Of a stretch of DNA of 64,000 nt, positions 41,378-55,223 are shown piece after piece. A program made the translations under genes and the position numbers. The notes under the pieces were generated by a model, which saw nothing but the letters and a program-made list of their open reading frames with translations, was not told the origin of the DNA and did no database searches. Origin of the DNA: Pseudomonas sp. KBW05 (GTDB lineage Bacteria; Pseudomonadota; Gammaproteobacteria; Pseudomonadales; Pseudomonadaceae); assembly GCF_003852405.1 (NCBI RefSeq), contig NZ_QAJM01000007.1:310001-374000 (forward strand). The letters run 5' to 3'. The stretch's first letter is position 1. Each line of letters opens with the position of its first letter.

Positions 41378-41563
41378 ATGCCTGATTCCCAAGCCTCTCA
41401 ACCCTCATCACTGGCGTTGCCCGGTGAACAGGGGCAGCACTATGCGTTTATCCGCCAGGCCATCGCGCCGTGTCTGGTGCAGGCTTCGCCTCGACACCGT
41501 GAGTCCCTCAAGCAAACGGCCCCGCAGATACCTGCATGGTATGCGGCGGCCACCGACACCTAG
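41378..41563 (+). pseudogene. N-terminal fragment of the third LRR/NEL gene, ended by an in-frame amber codon
   Basis: Sixty-one codons, with the same kind of ribosome-binding site and start context as the second gene, end in TAG at 41561-41563. The fragment aligns with the start of the first paralog (IPAWYAAATD against PPSWYRQATA) and the reading frame continues without shift into the long frame beginning at 41585, so the TAG replaces a sense codon (one base from CAG, AAG or GAG). Either a nonsense mutation, a sequencing error, or a read-through site. Confidence 0.75.
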
Positions 41564-41584
41564 AAGGACCGGCTCAAGACGCTG

Positions 41585-44500
41585 ATGCAAGCACGCTGTG
41601 AGTCGCTCAACGTGATGGAAAAAACCCTTGGCAACGTTCAGCCGGTGGAGACGTTCTGCCAACCGCTGCTGGAAGCCGCGTTGAAAGACGCCGGTTACCC
41701 TCTGAATGTCAACACCACCTGGCTGCGCCTGTACAGCCCGGTGGCGGATGCGTTCGGCGTCAAGACCGGAGGCTTCAAGAGCAAGACCTTCTCCCTGTTG
41801 CAGGCGGCGCTGAATAATTTCGACGCCGAAGAATCCGAGGCCGGTTATTACAACGCGGCTTCCGGTTTCATCACCGAACCGGATGCGCGCGGCCACTTCG
41901 AGCGCCATGCGACGACGCTGAAGATCGAAACCTTCACCCAGTTGTGTCGCGGCCTGGACCTGGGGGCCCGCTACCAGGCCCACCTCACCAGTCAGCTGCA
42001 CCCGGTGGATACGGTGGCCGAGGGCGTGCTGCGCGAGCGCTACTTGCGCTACCAGAAGGACGCCTTCCTGGCCGCCGCGTACCTGGCACTGGTCAAGGGC
42101 GATGTCACAGACAGTGATTACGCGCTGCTGTTAAGAGTGGCTGAGGGGGAAGCCGCGATCATGCTCGGCGACAAGCAGGTCTGGTATCGCGCGCCATGCC
42201 TGATGAACCTGCGCCTGCACGACTGCCTGATCATTGAGCCCTGTGTGAAGTACCGCTATTCGGACTGGTTCATTGCGTACATCCCCGATGACCCCGACCA
42301 CCCCATCAAGCGCTACGCCAACTTCAGTGAGTTTCACAATGACCTCAGCGCGCGGCTCAAGGGGGCCGGCAAGGACCGCTCGGCCAACGGCTCGGTGACG
42401 GATACCCAAATGTTCTTCAGCCGTTTCATCGCCTATAAGGACCGCCCCTACTATTTTCGGCGGCTCACCGAGTTGGTGGTGGACGCGCCGCCTCAGCCGT
42501 TCGCCACGCAGTGGCTGGGGTCGGAGTGGGGGCAGGTGGCGCTCGGCCTGGCTGCGCCCCGCCTGGTACCGTTCAGCTCGTTGCTGGGGAACCCGCAACC
42601 GCAGGTTCGCGTGCCGGTGACGGACCCGCAATTTCATATCAATGCCGACGCCCTCGGCAGCCCCTGGGCCGAGATCGACCTGTGGCCCCAGCGTTTCGAA
42701 GACCTGCGTAAACGGATGCTTGCCGATGGCCGGGCCCAGGCCATTTCCACCGCCGACACTGATGCCGCCGCCCGCGCCGGGCGCTTGCAGCACTACCTCA
42801 ATATCGGCCTGTTCGGCGTCAACCTGCTGGCGATGGCGGTGCCGCCCCTGGGGGTGGTGATGTCGCAGGTGATGGTCGGGCAGTTGCTGTACGAAGTCCT
42901 CGAAGGCGCCATCGAGCTCAGCGAAGGTGACCGCGAAGCGGGTTGGGCGCATATCACCGACGTGCTTGAGAATGTCGCGCAACTGGCGGCTGGGGCCGCG
43001 GTGTTTCATTTCACGGTGTCGCCGTTCATTGAAAGCCTCAAGTCGGTGCAATTGCCCAATGGCGAAACGCGGCTGTGGAAACCCCAGCTTTCCGGCTACG
43101 AACACACCAGCCCCCTGCCTACAGCACGTAGCACCGATGAGTTGGGCCTCGATAGGGTTGGCGGCCGCCGCCTCCTGAGCCTTGAAGACAAGCGCTACGG
43201 CGTGCGCCAGGACCCGCTCACCGAGAAGTTCTATATCGAGCACCCCACGCGCCTGAATGCCTATCGGCCCAAACTGGTGGAAAACGGCAGCGGTGCCTGG
43301 AACCACGAGCTGGAGCGACCGCTGGAATGGCAGGGCGTGACGTTGATGCGCAGGCTCGGTCCGGTGGTGGAGGGGTTCAGCGACGAACAGCTGGAACATA
43401 TCCGCCAGGTCAGCGGCGTTGAGGAGGCCACGCTGCGCCGGATGCACGTGGAAGGCGAACCGGTACCGGCGATGTTGCTCGATACGGTTCGCCAGTTCCG
43501 TGCCTATGACGAAGCGGCGCAAGTGGCGCAGGGCATTGGCGCGGGCGCGTTGTCCGATGCCCTGTGCAGTTATGCCGCGTCCCTGGCGGTGGAGTTGCCC
43601 GGATGGCCGTCGGGCAAGGCGATTGAAGCCGTCAGCGGGGCTGAGCTGAGTGGGCCGTCGGTCAAGTACGGCGACCCACAGGCCAGTGGCGCGCAGGTGC
43701 TGAAGGTCAGCCGCCATGACTTGATGACCGGGCAATTGCCCCAGCGCATCGTCGATTTTCTCGACGAAGGCCAACTCGACAACTTGGTAGGCCGCCAGAC
43801 CCCGCGCACCCCGCAAGCCCGTGTCGATGCGATACGCCAGCAATTGCAGGCACGCGCCGAATTCTGTCGTTCACGGTTGATGCGCAGCCTCTACAGTTCG
43901 CGCCAGCCTATCGCCGACACGGCCGTGAGCCTGGTACAGCGTGACTTCAAGGGCTTGCCGACCCTGATGGTGCGCGACCTGGTGGCCAAGGCGAGGCCCG
44001 CCGAAAAAGCCCAACTGGATCGAGGCCAGCGTATCCCCCTGCGCCTTGCCGAACAGGCGCGTCGTCTGCAACAGCAGGTGCGGCTGAACCTGGCTTATGA
44101 AGGGCTGCACATGGACGCCATGGCCAACCCGGACACCGAAGCCCTGGCGCTCAACAGCCTGGCGAACCTGCCCGGCTGGACCGACAGCCTGCGCCTGGAA
44201 GTGCACGACGGCGGCATGGAGGGCACCCTGAGAGCCAGCTTTGGCCCGGCGGACGCCGCCGAGCGCAAAGTGCTGGTGCGCGTGGCCGAAGGGCATTACC
44301 AGGCCTTCGATGCGCGAGGCCAGCAATTGCACGGAGTCAATGGCCTGTTCGGTGCGCTGCAACATGCCTTGACCGATGCCCATCGCAACGCCATCGGCCT
44401 GCCCCATATCGGCCAGGGCGAGCAGTTGAGAACACGGCTTATCGGCAAGGCGCTGTCCCGCGATGCCCTGCGCGCGGTTCTGGGCATGCAGCCCGAGCGT

Positions 44501-46509
44501 TTGCCGTTCTTCCGCTGGCCCTGGCGGGTGTCCGATAACCGCCTGGGTTACCCACTGAGCGGGCGTGGGCGCGGGACCTGGCGCGGCCAAATCGAAGAGC
44601 GGGTGCAAGCGCTTTACCGCACCATGAACCCGACGCAGATGGCGGAATACTTGCGTGGCCGCAACCTGGAAGATGACAGATGGCTCAAAGCCCTGGAGGC
44701 GGAGCAAAGGCAGTTGGACAACGTTTTGAGCAGTTGGTTGGTGGACGGGCCGAGGGACAGGCCAACACTGAGGCTTCGTCGCAAGCTCTATGACGTGATC
44801 AAAAACGCCTGGGCCAAGAGTGGTGAGTGGGATGTCGACTTGAGTGGCAACTACCGTGGGCAACGCATCTACTTGGAAAATCCGGGAATGGGCGCGCAGA
44901 TCGCCACCCTGCCGGCGTTGCCAGGCAACTTTGATCATGTCACCAGCCTGCATCTGCCTGGGTGTGGCCTGACCGATCAGGGGGCGGGCTTTCTCTCCAC
45001 GTTTCGCCGGCTGCGGATTCTGAACCTGGACGACAACCAACTGACCCAGTTGCCCGACGCCTGTGCACAGATGTCGCGCCTGGAGGGCTTGGACCTGTCC
45101 GACAACGAGGTGGTGTTGACGGAGCAGGCCGCCCTGCAACTGCGCGGTCTGCACCGTATGGAATGGCTGGCGCTGCAGGGTAACCCGCTGCTCCTGCCGG
45201 TCGATATCAGCCGCATGCCAAGGCTGCGCTGGTTGTACCTGTCCGGTTGTGGCCTGAGCGCCTGGCCCGTGGGGGTGTTTGCGTCGCCCCGGCCCCGGGA
45301 GTTTTTGCTGGAGCTGACCGGTAACCACCTCACCTCGATCCCGGACGTTGCGCCCGGTTCAGAGCGGGCGCGGATCCTGGCCAGGACGGCGGTGACACGT
45401 GAATGGTTGCGGCCCGACGTGCTCGCCAAGCTCAAGGTTTACCTCGAGTCCGTGGGCCTGGACCCGAATCGCAGGTTCCCACCCCGGGGTGCCCAGGACA
45501 GTGCGCACTGGATGCGTGGGATGACCAAAGAGCAATGGCTGGATAAGCAAGGGGTTTGGAACGACCTGGAAGAGGCGCTCGACAGCGAGCCGTTCTTCGA
45601 TGAAATCCGCAAATTGAGCGAACACCTGGAAGCGCGACCAGAAGCCTACAAGGTCGATTTGACCGCCAAAGTGTGGCGCATGCTCGAGGCCATGGCCGGC
45701 AATGAAGGTTTGCGCGAGCGCCTGTTTCAGATGGCGGTGGCGCCGACCACCTGTGTTGACGCGGGCGCGCAGCTGTTCAATGGCATGGGCGTGGAGGTGT
45801 TGCTGCACGAGGCGCTGTCGCTGGCCAATGCCGACCTGAAGCGTCTGGAGTTGCTGGCGCTCGCCAAAGGCAAGGCGCGCCTGGACGAACTGGGGCGTAT
45901 CGCCCATGCCCGCGTCAGTGAACTGGTCGATCAGGGTCGCCGCTTTCCGGAGTACGACAGTGATGGTGGCCTGGTCCAGCAGACCGACGCCGCCGGCAAC
46001 CCGGTGCTGGGCATCGATGAAGTGGAAATCCATATGGCCTACGTCACGCGGCTGGCCGACCGCCTGGAACTGCCTTGGCAGACCGCGATGTTTTACCGGG
46101 AGCCGGATGTCACGGATGCGATGATCGAGGCTGCCCACAGCCGGGTGGTCGCGCTGGAGCATGGTGACCTGCTACGTGACGGCATCATCGACCAGCCGTT
46201 CTGGGCCGACTACGTGCAGGACACCTTCGCCAACGAGTTCGAGGCGGTCAGCGCCAAGAACGAGGCGTTGATCGACCTGTACGAGGCCCAGCACGAGCTG
46301 GCCGACAACGGTGACCTATCGGCCCAGAAAAAGGCCGACCTGCGCCAGGTCATCGACACGTCGACCCAGGTGCTGGGCAAGTCGCCGTCCCAGGTCAGCC
46401 CGGAGCGGGTGATGAGTGACGACGAGTTCTTTGCCGACATGGCCGACTTGGGCGAGGAGCGCAAGAACGTCCTGCGCACCGTGACCGATCGGGTGATGGG
46501 GCGCGAACC

Positions 46510-46525
<16 letters not shown>
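41585..46525 (+). CDS. Third LRR/NEL toxin-like protein, main reading frame after the amber codon
   Basis: Remaining 1646 codons of the third paralog, in the same frame as the 41378 fragment. The rest of the toxin-like N-terminal domain is at its start ([20 protein letters not shown]), a hydrophobic segment near 405-440 ([20 protein letters not shown]), a single LRR block at about 1115-1260 ([20 protein letters not shown]), and a NEL-like region with Cys1390 in [13 protein letters not shown]. No other disruption occurs in 4.9 kb, which argues for a recent lesion or for restart/read-through. An AAGGA lies 16 nt before ATG 41585, too far for a strong site. The last 16 bp overlap the end of ureC on the opposite strand. 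Confidence 0.75.
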
Positions 46526-48210
<1,685 letters not shown>

Positions 48211-48250
48211 GTGTGTGCCCTGAAATATTTGTGTTGAATGTGAGACTGCT

Positions 48251-48315
48251 TTCGCGAGCAAGCCCGCTCCCACATTTGAAATGCATTCCCCTGTGGGAGC
48301 GGGCTTGCTCGCGAA
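48251..48315. repeat. REPIN, type A, 65 bp, between ureB and ureC
   Basis: Inverted REP pair (48251-48274 and 48292-48315), TTCGCGAGC ends outward, the shortest full pair in the window with an 17-bp spacer. It lies inside the operon between ureB and ureC. Confidence 0.9.
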
Positions 48316-48321
48316 GAGGCC

Positions 48322-49675
<1,354 letters not shown>

Positions 49676-49684
49676 GGCGGCTTC

Positions 49685-49987
49685 TCAGGCAATCGGCTGG
49701 TGGACGGTGACGAGCTTGGTGCCGTCGGGGAAAGTGGCTTCCACCTGGATGTCCGGGATCATTTCCGGGATGCCTTCCATTACCTGTTCGCGGCTGAGCA
49801 GGGTAGTGCCGAAGTGCATCAGGTCGGCCACGGTGCGGCCATCGCGGGCGCCTTCCATCAGGGCAGCGGAGATGTAGGCGATGGTTTCCGGGTAGTTGAG
49901 CTTCACCCCGCGTGCAAGGCGGCGCTCGGCGACGAGGCCGGCGGTGAAGATCAGCAGTTTGTCTTTTTCCCGTGGGGTCAGATCCAT
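49685..49987 (-). CDS. ureA: Urease gamma subunit
   Basis: Smallest urease subunit, 100 residues, with the diagnostic [20 protein letters not shown] and [20 protein letters not shown]. Length and sequence are standard. It is followed by two acetyltransferase genes before ureB, as in other pseudomonads. The 86-bp gap to ureD holds a collapsed REP hairpin. Confidence 0.96.
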
Positions 49988-50035
49988 GGTTCAAGGTCCT
50001 TCATAAATACATTCTCAAATACACCAGAGATCCAA

Positions 50036-50063
50036 TGTGGGAGCAGGCAAGTCAGCTCCCACA
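50036..50063. repeat. Collapsed REP hairpin between ureD and ureA
   Basis: TGTGGGAGC and GCTCCCACA joined by a 10-base centre (AGGCAAGTCA) related to the type B REP. A shortened relative of the REPs, like the one at 20453-20480. It lies in the transcribed ureD-ureA gap. Confidence 0.75.
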
Positions 50064-50073
50064 GTTTTGATCT

Positions 50074-50913
50074 TCATGTGCTCCAGATTCGTGGTGAGAC
50101 GGCTTCTCGGCCCAGCACGGCTGGGCGCAACAGACGCCATAAATCAATCAACCATGCCCGCGCCAACAGCGCCTCACTGGCCAGGCAACGCGCCACCAAC
50201 AGACCCGGCAATTGGCTCAAGTCGCCACGCACCGCATGGGGCAGGGCACGGCATTGTTCGAGTAACTCGGGGTCAATCTCGCCCGTCAGCAACAACGTCG
50301 CAAACACCGGTTGCCCATCCAGCCCGATCGGCGAGTCGAGCAAACCATCGGCGCCAACAATGCGCTGGCGCTCATGCCAGAGCAACTGGCCGTCGCGGCG
50401 GATATCCAGGTGGGATTGAAAGTGGCCCAGGTCAAAACGCTCGCCACTGGCAGGGCGGCCAAGTGCGACCACGTCCCAGTAGAACAGGCGCGCGTCGCCT
50501 TGCAGCTCGATGCGCGTGGTGAGTTCGGCCTGGGCCGCGCTGAACACGATGGTTTCCTGGGGCAGCCATTCCAGCGTGGCGCCGGCTTCGACAGTCAGGT
50601 CGACCTGCTGGAACGCCGGGCCGCTGGCGCGGTACCACTTGGCCGCGCCGGGGCTGGTCAACTGCGCCCAGGCGCCCGCGCCGACATGGGCGCTGATGTC
50701 CAGGCGATCACCGCCGGCAATCCCGCCAGGCGGATGCACGATGATGTGTTGGCACACCTCGGGGCCTTCGGCGTACAGGTGCTTTTGCACCCGCAGCGGG
50801 CCGAGGTGGCGGCGCATCACCGGGCGCGTGGTGTCGCCGAAGCGCGCGTAGCCGAGGTTCAGTTCGGCGTGCCAGCTGGGAGTGAACAGGGCAGGGGTAA
50901 CGGGCAGGTTCAT
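50074..50913 (-). CDS. ureD: Urease accessory protein UreD
   Basis: Accessory scaffold of 279 residues (UreD/UreH family) that binds apo-urease and recruits UreF and UreG for nickel insertion. Conserved segments: [20 protein letters not shown] and [11 protein letters not shown]. It is encoded with the structural genes, whereas its partners UreE, UreF and UreG are encoded 34 kb to the left. It starts 30 nt after urtE. Confidence 0.95.
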   Translation of the reverse strand: MNLPVTPALFTPSWHAELNLGYARFGDTTRPVMRRHLGPLRVQKHLYAEGPEVCQHIIVHPPGGIAGGDRLDISAHVGAGAWAQLTSPGAAKWYRASGPAFQQVDLTVEAGATLEWLPQETIVFSAAQAELTTRIELQGDARLFYWDVVALGRPASGERFDLGHFQSHLDIRRDGQLLWHERQRIVGADGLLDSPIGLDGQPVFATLLLTGEIDPELLEQCRALPHAVRGDLSQLPGLLVARCLASEALLARAWLIDLWRLLRPAVLGREAVSPRIWST

Positions 50914-50943
50914 GGTGTGTGCTTTTTATCAGGACGCCACAGA

Positions 50944-51642
50944 TTAGATGGTAACGAGGCCACGCACACCCTCGCTTTCCATATTTTCACCACGGCCCTG
51001 GGCGACGATTTCACCCCGTGACATCACCAGGTACTGGTCGGCCAGTTCGGCGGCAAAGTCGTAGAACTGCTCCACCAACAGGATCGCCATATCGCCGCGG
51101 GCGGCGAGTTTTTTGATCACCGCGCCGATCTCCTTGATCACCGAGGGCTGGATGCCTTCGGTGGGCTCATCAAGGATCAGCAGGCGCGGACGGCTGGCCA
51201 GTGCGCGGCCAATCGCCAACTGTTGCTGCTGGCCACCGGACAAGTCACCGCCACGCCGGTGTTTCATTTGCAGCAGCACCGGGAACAGCTCGTAGATAAA
51301 CGCCGGGACTTCCTTGGCTTCCGAGCCCGGGAAGCGTGCCAGGCCCATCAGCAGGTTTTCCTCCACCGTCAGCCGCCCGAAAATCTCGCGGCCCTGGGGC
51401 ACGTAGGCGATGCCGGCGTAGACCCGCTGGTGCGGTTTGAATGTGGTGATGGCCTTGCCTTCCCAGTTCACTGCGCCTTCTTTGGCGGGCAGCAGGCCCA
51501 TCAGGCACTTGAGCAAGGTAGTCTTGCCCACGCCGTTACGGCCGAGCAGGCAGGTGACTTCACCGACTTTCACATCAAAGGACAGCCCGCGCAGGATGTG
51601 GCTACCGCCGTAGTATTGGTGCAGCTTGTCGACTTGCAGCAT
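50944..51642 (-). CDS. urtE: Urea ABC transporter ATPase UrtE
   Basis: LivF-like ABC ATPase of 232 residues. Walker A GRNGVGKTTLLK, signature LSGGQQQQLAIGRAL and Walker B LLILDEPTEGIQPS are intact; the EGIQPS variant after Walker B is characteristic of UrtE and separates it from LivF. It forms the ATPase pair with UrtD. Confidence 0.95.
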   Translation of the reverse strand: MLQVDKLHQYYGGSHILRGLSFDVKVGEVTCLLGRNGVGKTTLLKCLMGLLPAKEGAVNWEGKAITTFKPHQRVYAGIAYVPQGREIFGRLTVEENLLMGLARFPGSEAKEVPAFIYELFPVLLQMKHRRGGDLSGGQQQQLAIGRALASRPRLLILDEPTEGIQPSVIKEIGAVIKKLAARGDMAILLVEQFYDFAAELADQYLVMSRGEIVAQGRGENMESEGVRGLVTI

Positions 51643-51682
51643 TCTAAAATCTCCTCAATTCCCAATTGGGAACCGGATCAAA

Positions 51683-51770
51683 TGTGGGAGCTGGCTTGCC
51701 TGCGATAGCGGACTATCAGTGACAACTGTTTGGCTGACCCACCGTCATCGCAGGCAAGCCAGCTCCCACA
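51683..51770. repeat. REPIN, type B, 88 bp, between urtD and urtE
   Basis: Inverted type B pair (51683-51706 and 51747-51770), TGTGGGAGC ends outward, lying in the 148-bp gap between urtD and urtE inside the operon. Confidence 0.9.
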
Positions 51771-51790
51771 TAAAGCAGTCTGTGGCAGCC

Positions 51791-52612
51791 TTATCGGCCG
51801 AGGTAAACCTCGATCACCCGCTCATTTTCCTGCACCTGCTCCAACGACCCTTCCGCCAGCACACTGCCTTGGTGCAACACGGTGACGTGGTCGGCAATCG
51901 AGCCGACAAACCCCATGTCGTGTTCCACCACCATCAGCGAATGCTTGCCCGCCAGGCGCTTGAACAGTTCGGCGGTGAACTCGGTTTCGGCGTCGGTCAT
52001 GCCCGCTACCGGTTCGTCCAGCAGCAACAGTTGCGGGTCTTGCATCAGCAGCATGCCGATTTCCAGGAACTGCTTCTGCCCGTGGGACAACAAACCGGCC
52101 GGGCGCTGTGCCGAGGCGGTCAGGCGGATAGTGTCGAGCACTTCATCGATGCGGTCCTTCTGCTCACCGCTCAGGCGGGCGCGCAGGCTGGCCCACACCG
52201 ATTTGTCGGTCTTCTGCGCCAGCTCCAGGTTTTCGAACACGCTCAAGGCTTCGAACACCGTGGGTTTCTGGAACTTGCGGCCGATACCGGCCTGGGCGAT
52301 CTGCACTTCGCTCATGCTTGTGAGGTCGAGGTTTTCGCCAAACCACGCGGTGCCGTGGCTGGGTCGGGTCTTGCCGGTGATCACGTCCATCAGCGTGGTC
52401 TTGCCCGCGCCGTTGGGGCCGATGATGCAGCGCAACTCGCCCACGCCGATGTACAGGTTCAAGGTGTTGAGGGCCTTGAAACCATCGAAGCTGACGCTGA
52501 TGTCTTCCAGGGTCAGGATGGTGCCGTGGCGGGTGTTCAGGCCCTTGCCGGCGACCTGGCCAAGGCCGATGGCTTCACGGCCGCTGCCTGCGTCGAAAAT
52601 AGGTTCAAGCAT
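51791..52612 (-). CDS. urtD: Urea ABC transporter ATPase UrtD
   Basis: LivG-like ABC ATPase of 273 residues with Walker A GPNGAGKTTLMD, signature LLSHGQKQFLEIGMLLM (the SHGQKQ form typical of UrtD) and Walker B LLLLDEPVAGMTDAE. An N-terminal tail of about 30 residues precedes the ATPase domain. I chose ATG 52612 because GAGGA lies 5 nt upstream; ATG 52624, overlapping the urtC stop, is the alternative. Confidence 0.93.
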   Translation of the reverse strand: MLEPIFDAGSGREAIGLGQVAGKGLNTRHGTILTLEDISVSFDGFKALNTLNLYIGVGELRCIIGPNGAGKTTLMDVITGKTRPSHGTAWFGENLDLTSMSEVQIAQAGIGRKFQKPTVFEALSVFENLELAQKTDKSVWASLRARLSGEQKDRIDEVLDTIRLTASAQRPAGLLSHGQKQFLEIGMLLMQDPQLLLLDEPVAGMTDAETEFTAELFKRLAGKHSLMVVEHDMGFVGSIADHVTVLHQGSVLAEGSLEQVQENERVIEVYLGR

Positions 52613-52620
52613 GACGTTCC

Positions 52621-53688
52621 TCATTTTTTCAGCAGCCCGATCACGCCCTTGGGCAGGTACAGGGTGACGATGATGAACAGCGCTCCGAGGAAGAACAGCC
52701 AGTATTCCGGGAACGCCACGGTGAACCAGCTCTTCATGCCATTGACCACGCCGGCGCCGAGCAGCGGGCCGATCAGCGTGCCGCGCCCGCCGAGGGCCAC
52801 CCACACGGCGGCTTCGATGGAGTTGGTCGGCGACATCTCGCTGGGGTTGATAATGCCGACCTGCGGCACATACAGCGCCCCGGCCAAGCCGCACAGCACC
52901 GCGCTCAGCACCCACACGAACAGCTTGAAACCACGCGGGTCGTAGCCGCAGAACATCAGGCGGTTTTCGGCATCGCGCAGTGCCGTCAGCACCCGGCCGA
53001 ACTTGCTCTGGGCCAGGCGCCAGCCGATGTACAGGCTCGTCACCAGCAACAGCACTGTCGCGACAAAAAGCACCGCCCGCGTGCCCGGCTCGGTAATGCC
53101 GAAGCCGAGGATGCTGCGGAAGTTGGTGAAACCGTTATTGCCGCCAAAGCCGGTCTCGTTCCTGAAGAACAACAGCATCCCGGCAAAGGTCAGGGCCTGG
53201 GTCATGATCGAGAAATACACGCCCTTGATCCGCGAGCGGAAGGCGAAGAAACCGAACACCAGTGCCAGCAACCCCGGCGCCAGCACCACCAGACACATGG
53301 CCCAGAGAAAGTGTTCGGTGCCGACCCAATACCACGGCAGTTCGGTCCACGACAAAAAGGTCATGAACGCCGGCAGCTCATCGCCGGATGCCTGGCGCAT
53401 CAGGTACATGCCCATCGCATAACCGCCGAGGGCGAAGAACAGGCCGTGGCCGAGGGACAACATTCCCGCATACCCCCACACCAAATCCAGGGCGAGGGCG
53501 ACGATGGCGTAACAGAGGATCTTGCCCACCAGCGTCAGGGTATAGGCGGAGATATGAAAGGCGCTGTCGGCGGGCAGCAGCGACAACAACGGCAGCGCCA
53601 GCAGCAGGAGCAGGATCACCGCACCCACGGCGATCGTCACTTTGGGGCCGGCCTTTTGCGCGGCCGTGAGCATCAATGGCTGGTTCAT
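52621..53688 (-). CDS. urtC: Urea ABC transporter permease UrtC
   Basis: LivM-like inner-membrane permease of 355 residues with about nine helices. The core motif DLVWGYAGMLSLGHGLFFAL and the long loop after it (GDELPAFMTFLSWTELPWYW) are typical of UrtC. Its start overlaps the urtB stop by one base. Confidence 0.94.
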   Translation of the reverse strand: MNQPLMLTAAQKAGPKVTIAVGAVILLLLLALPLLSLLPADSAFHISAYTLTLVGKILCYAIVALALDLVWGYAGMLSLGHGLFFALGGYAMGMYLMRQASGDELPAFMTFLSWTELPWYWVGTEHFLWAMCLVVLAPGLLALVFGFFAFRSRIKGVYFSIMTQALTFAGMLLFFRNETGFGGNNGFTNFRSILGFGITEPGTRAVLFVATVLLLVTSLYIGWRLAQSKFGRVLTALRDAENRLMFCGYDPRGFKLFVWVLSAVLCGLAGALYVPQVGIINPSEMSPTNSIEAAVWVALGGRGTLIGPLLGAGVVNGMKSWFTVAFPEYWLFFLGALFIIVTLYLPKGVIGLLKK

Positions 53689-55190
53689 CAGTCGATCACC
53701 CGTCCTTTCAGTGCGAAGAGTCCTTGCGGGCGTTTCTGGATAAACAGAATGATCAGCGCGAGGATCAGGATCTTGCCGAGCACCGCACCAATCTGCGGTT
53801 CGAGGATCTTGTTGGCGATGCCCAGGCCGAAGGCGGCCATCACGCTACCGGCCAACTGGCCGACACCGCCGAGTACCACCACCAGGAAGGAGTCGATGAT
53901 GTAGCTCTGGCCCAGGTCCGGGCCGACGTTGCCGATCTGGCTCAGCGCCACGCCACCCAAACCGGCAATGCCGGAACCGAGGCCAAACGCGAGCATGTCC
54001 ACGCGCCCGGTGGGCACACCGCAGCACGCCGCCATGTTGCGGTTCTGGGTCACGGCGCGCACGTTGAGGCCCAGGCGCGTCTTGTTCAGCAGCAGCCAGG
54101 TCAGCACCACCACGCACAGAGCGAAGGCGATGATGACGATGCGGTTGTACGGCAGCACCAGGTTGGGCAGCACCTGGATGCCACCGGACAGCCAGGCGGG
54201 GTTGGACACTTCGACGTTCTGCGCACCAAACACCAGGCGCACCAACTGGATCAGCATCAGGCTGATGCCCCAGGTGGCGAGCAGGGTTTCCAGTGGCCGG
54301 CCATACAAGTGACGAATCACCGTGCGCTCCAGCGCCATGCCGATGGCAGCGGTGACAAAAAACGCCACCGGCAGCGCGATCAACGGGTAGAACTCGATGG
54401 CCTGCGGCACATAACGCTGCATCAGCATTTGCACCACATAGGTGGAATAGGCGCCGAGCATGAGCATCTCGCCGTGGGCCATGTTGATCACGCCGAGCAG
54501 GCCGAAGGTGATCGCCAAACCCAGGGCTGCCAGTAGCAGGATCGAACCCAGGGACATGCCGCTGAAGGCCTGGCCGAGGATCTCGCCGAACATCAGCTTG
54601 CGCTTGACCTGGGCCAGGCTGGTTTCGGCGGCGGTGTGCACGGTGGCATCGGTTTCCACGCCGGGGGCGAGCAGCGCTTCAAGGCGCGTGCGCGCCAGCG
54701 GGTCGCCGGTGCTGCCGAGCAAACGCACGGCGGCGAGGCGCACGGCCGGGTCGGTGTCCACCAGTTGCAGGTTGGCCAGGGCCAGGCTGAGGGCGGTGTG
54801 CACGTCCTCATCGGTTTCGCTGGCGACCTGCTGGTCGAGGAATTTCAACTGTGCGGGTTGCGCGGTTTTTTGCAGGGTTTGCGCGGCGGCCAGGCGCACC
54901 TTGGGGTCGGCGGCGAGCAATTGCTGGCTGGCTCGGACGTTGTCGATCAGGCCGCGCAGGCGGTTGTTCAGGCGCACGGTCCTGGTTTCACCGTTGAGCG
55001 TGAGTTGGCCTTGTTGCAGGGCATCCACCAGCTCGATGCGTGCCGGGTCGGGCTGGGCGGCCCAGTCCTGGAGGAGCTTGGCTTGTTGGGCCGGGTTGGC
55101 GGCCAGGAAGTCTTCGGCGTCGCTGGCGTGTGCGGCGAAAGGCAGCAACAGCAGCAAAGCCATGAAATAGCGATGAAGGGCAGTAGGCAT
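53688..55190 (-). CDS. urtB: Urea ABC transporter permease UrtB with N-terminal periplasmic domain
   Basis: LivH-like permease of 500 residues. A signal sequence (FMALLLLLPFAAHA) is followed by about 180 extracytoplasmic, helical, HEAT-like residues (for example DPKVRLAAAQTLQK and DPAVRLAAVRLLGS), then the membrane part (from about residue 205) with INMAHGEMLMLGAYSTYVVQ. The extension is usual in proteobacterial UrtB and absent from LivH. The ATG at 55190 starts the signal peptide; an in-frame TTG ten codons upstream is less likely. Confidence 0.94.
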   Translation of the reverse strand: MPTALHRYFMALLLLLPFAAHASDAEDFLAANPAQQAKLLQDWAAQPDPARIELVDALQQGQLTLNGETRTVRLNNRLRGLIDNVRASQQLLAADPKVRLAAAQTLQKTAQPAQLKFLDQQVASETDEDVHTALSLALANLQLVDTDPAVRLAAVRLLGSTGDPLARTRLEALLAPGVETDATVHTAAETSLAQVKRKLMFGEILGQAFSGMSLGSILLLAALGLAITFGLLGVINMAHGEMLMLGAYSTYVVQMLMQRYVPQAIEFYPLIALPVAFFVTAAIGMALERTVIRHLYGRPLETLLATWGISLMLIQLVRLVFGAQNVEVSNPAWLSGGIQVLPNLVLPYNRIVIIAFALCVVVLTWLLLNKTRLGLNVRAVTQNRNMAACCGVPTGRVDMLAFGLGSGIAGLGGVALSQIGNVGPDLGQSYIIDSFLVVVLGGVGQLAGSVMAAFGLGIANKILEPQIGAVLGKILILALIILFIQKRPQGLFALKGRVID

Positions 55191-55223
55191 AACTAAAGTG
55201 TCCTGATCATGCGCGGTCAAAAC

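Noticed and set aside
42131-43843. Open frame of 570 codons opposite the third giant gene
   Set aside because: High-GC antisense shadow: composition is Arg/Ala/Gln/His-rich and the sense frame shows clear protein family features.
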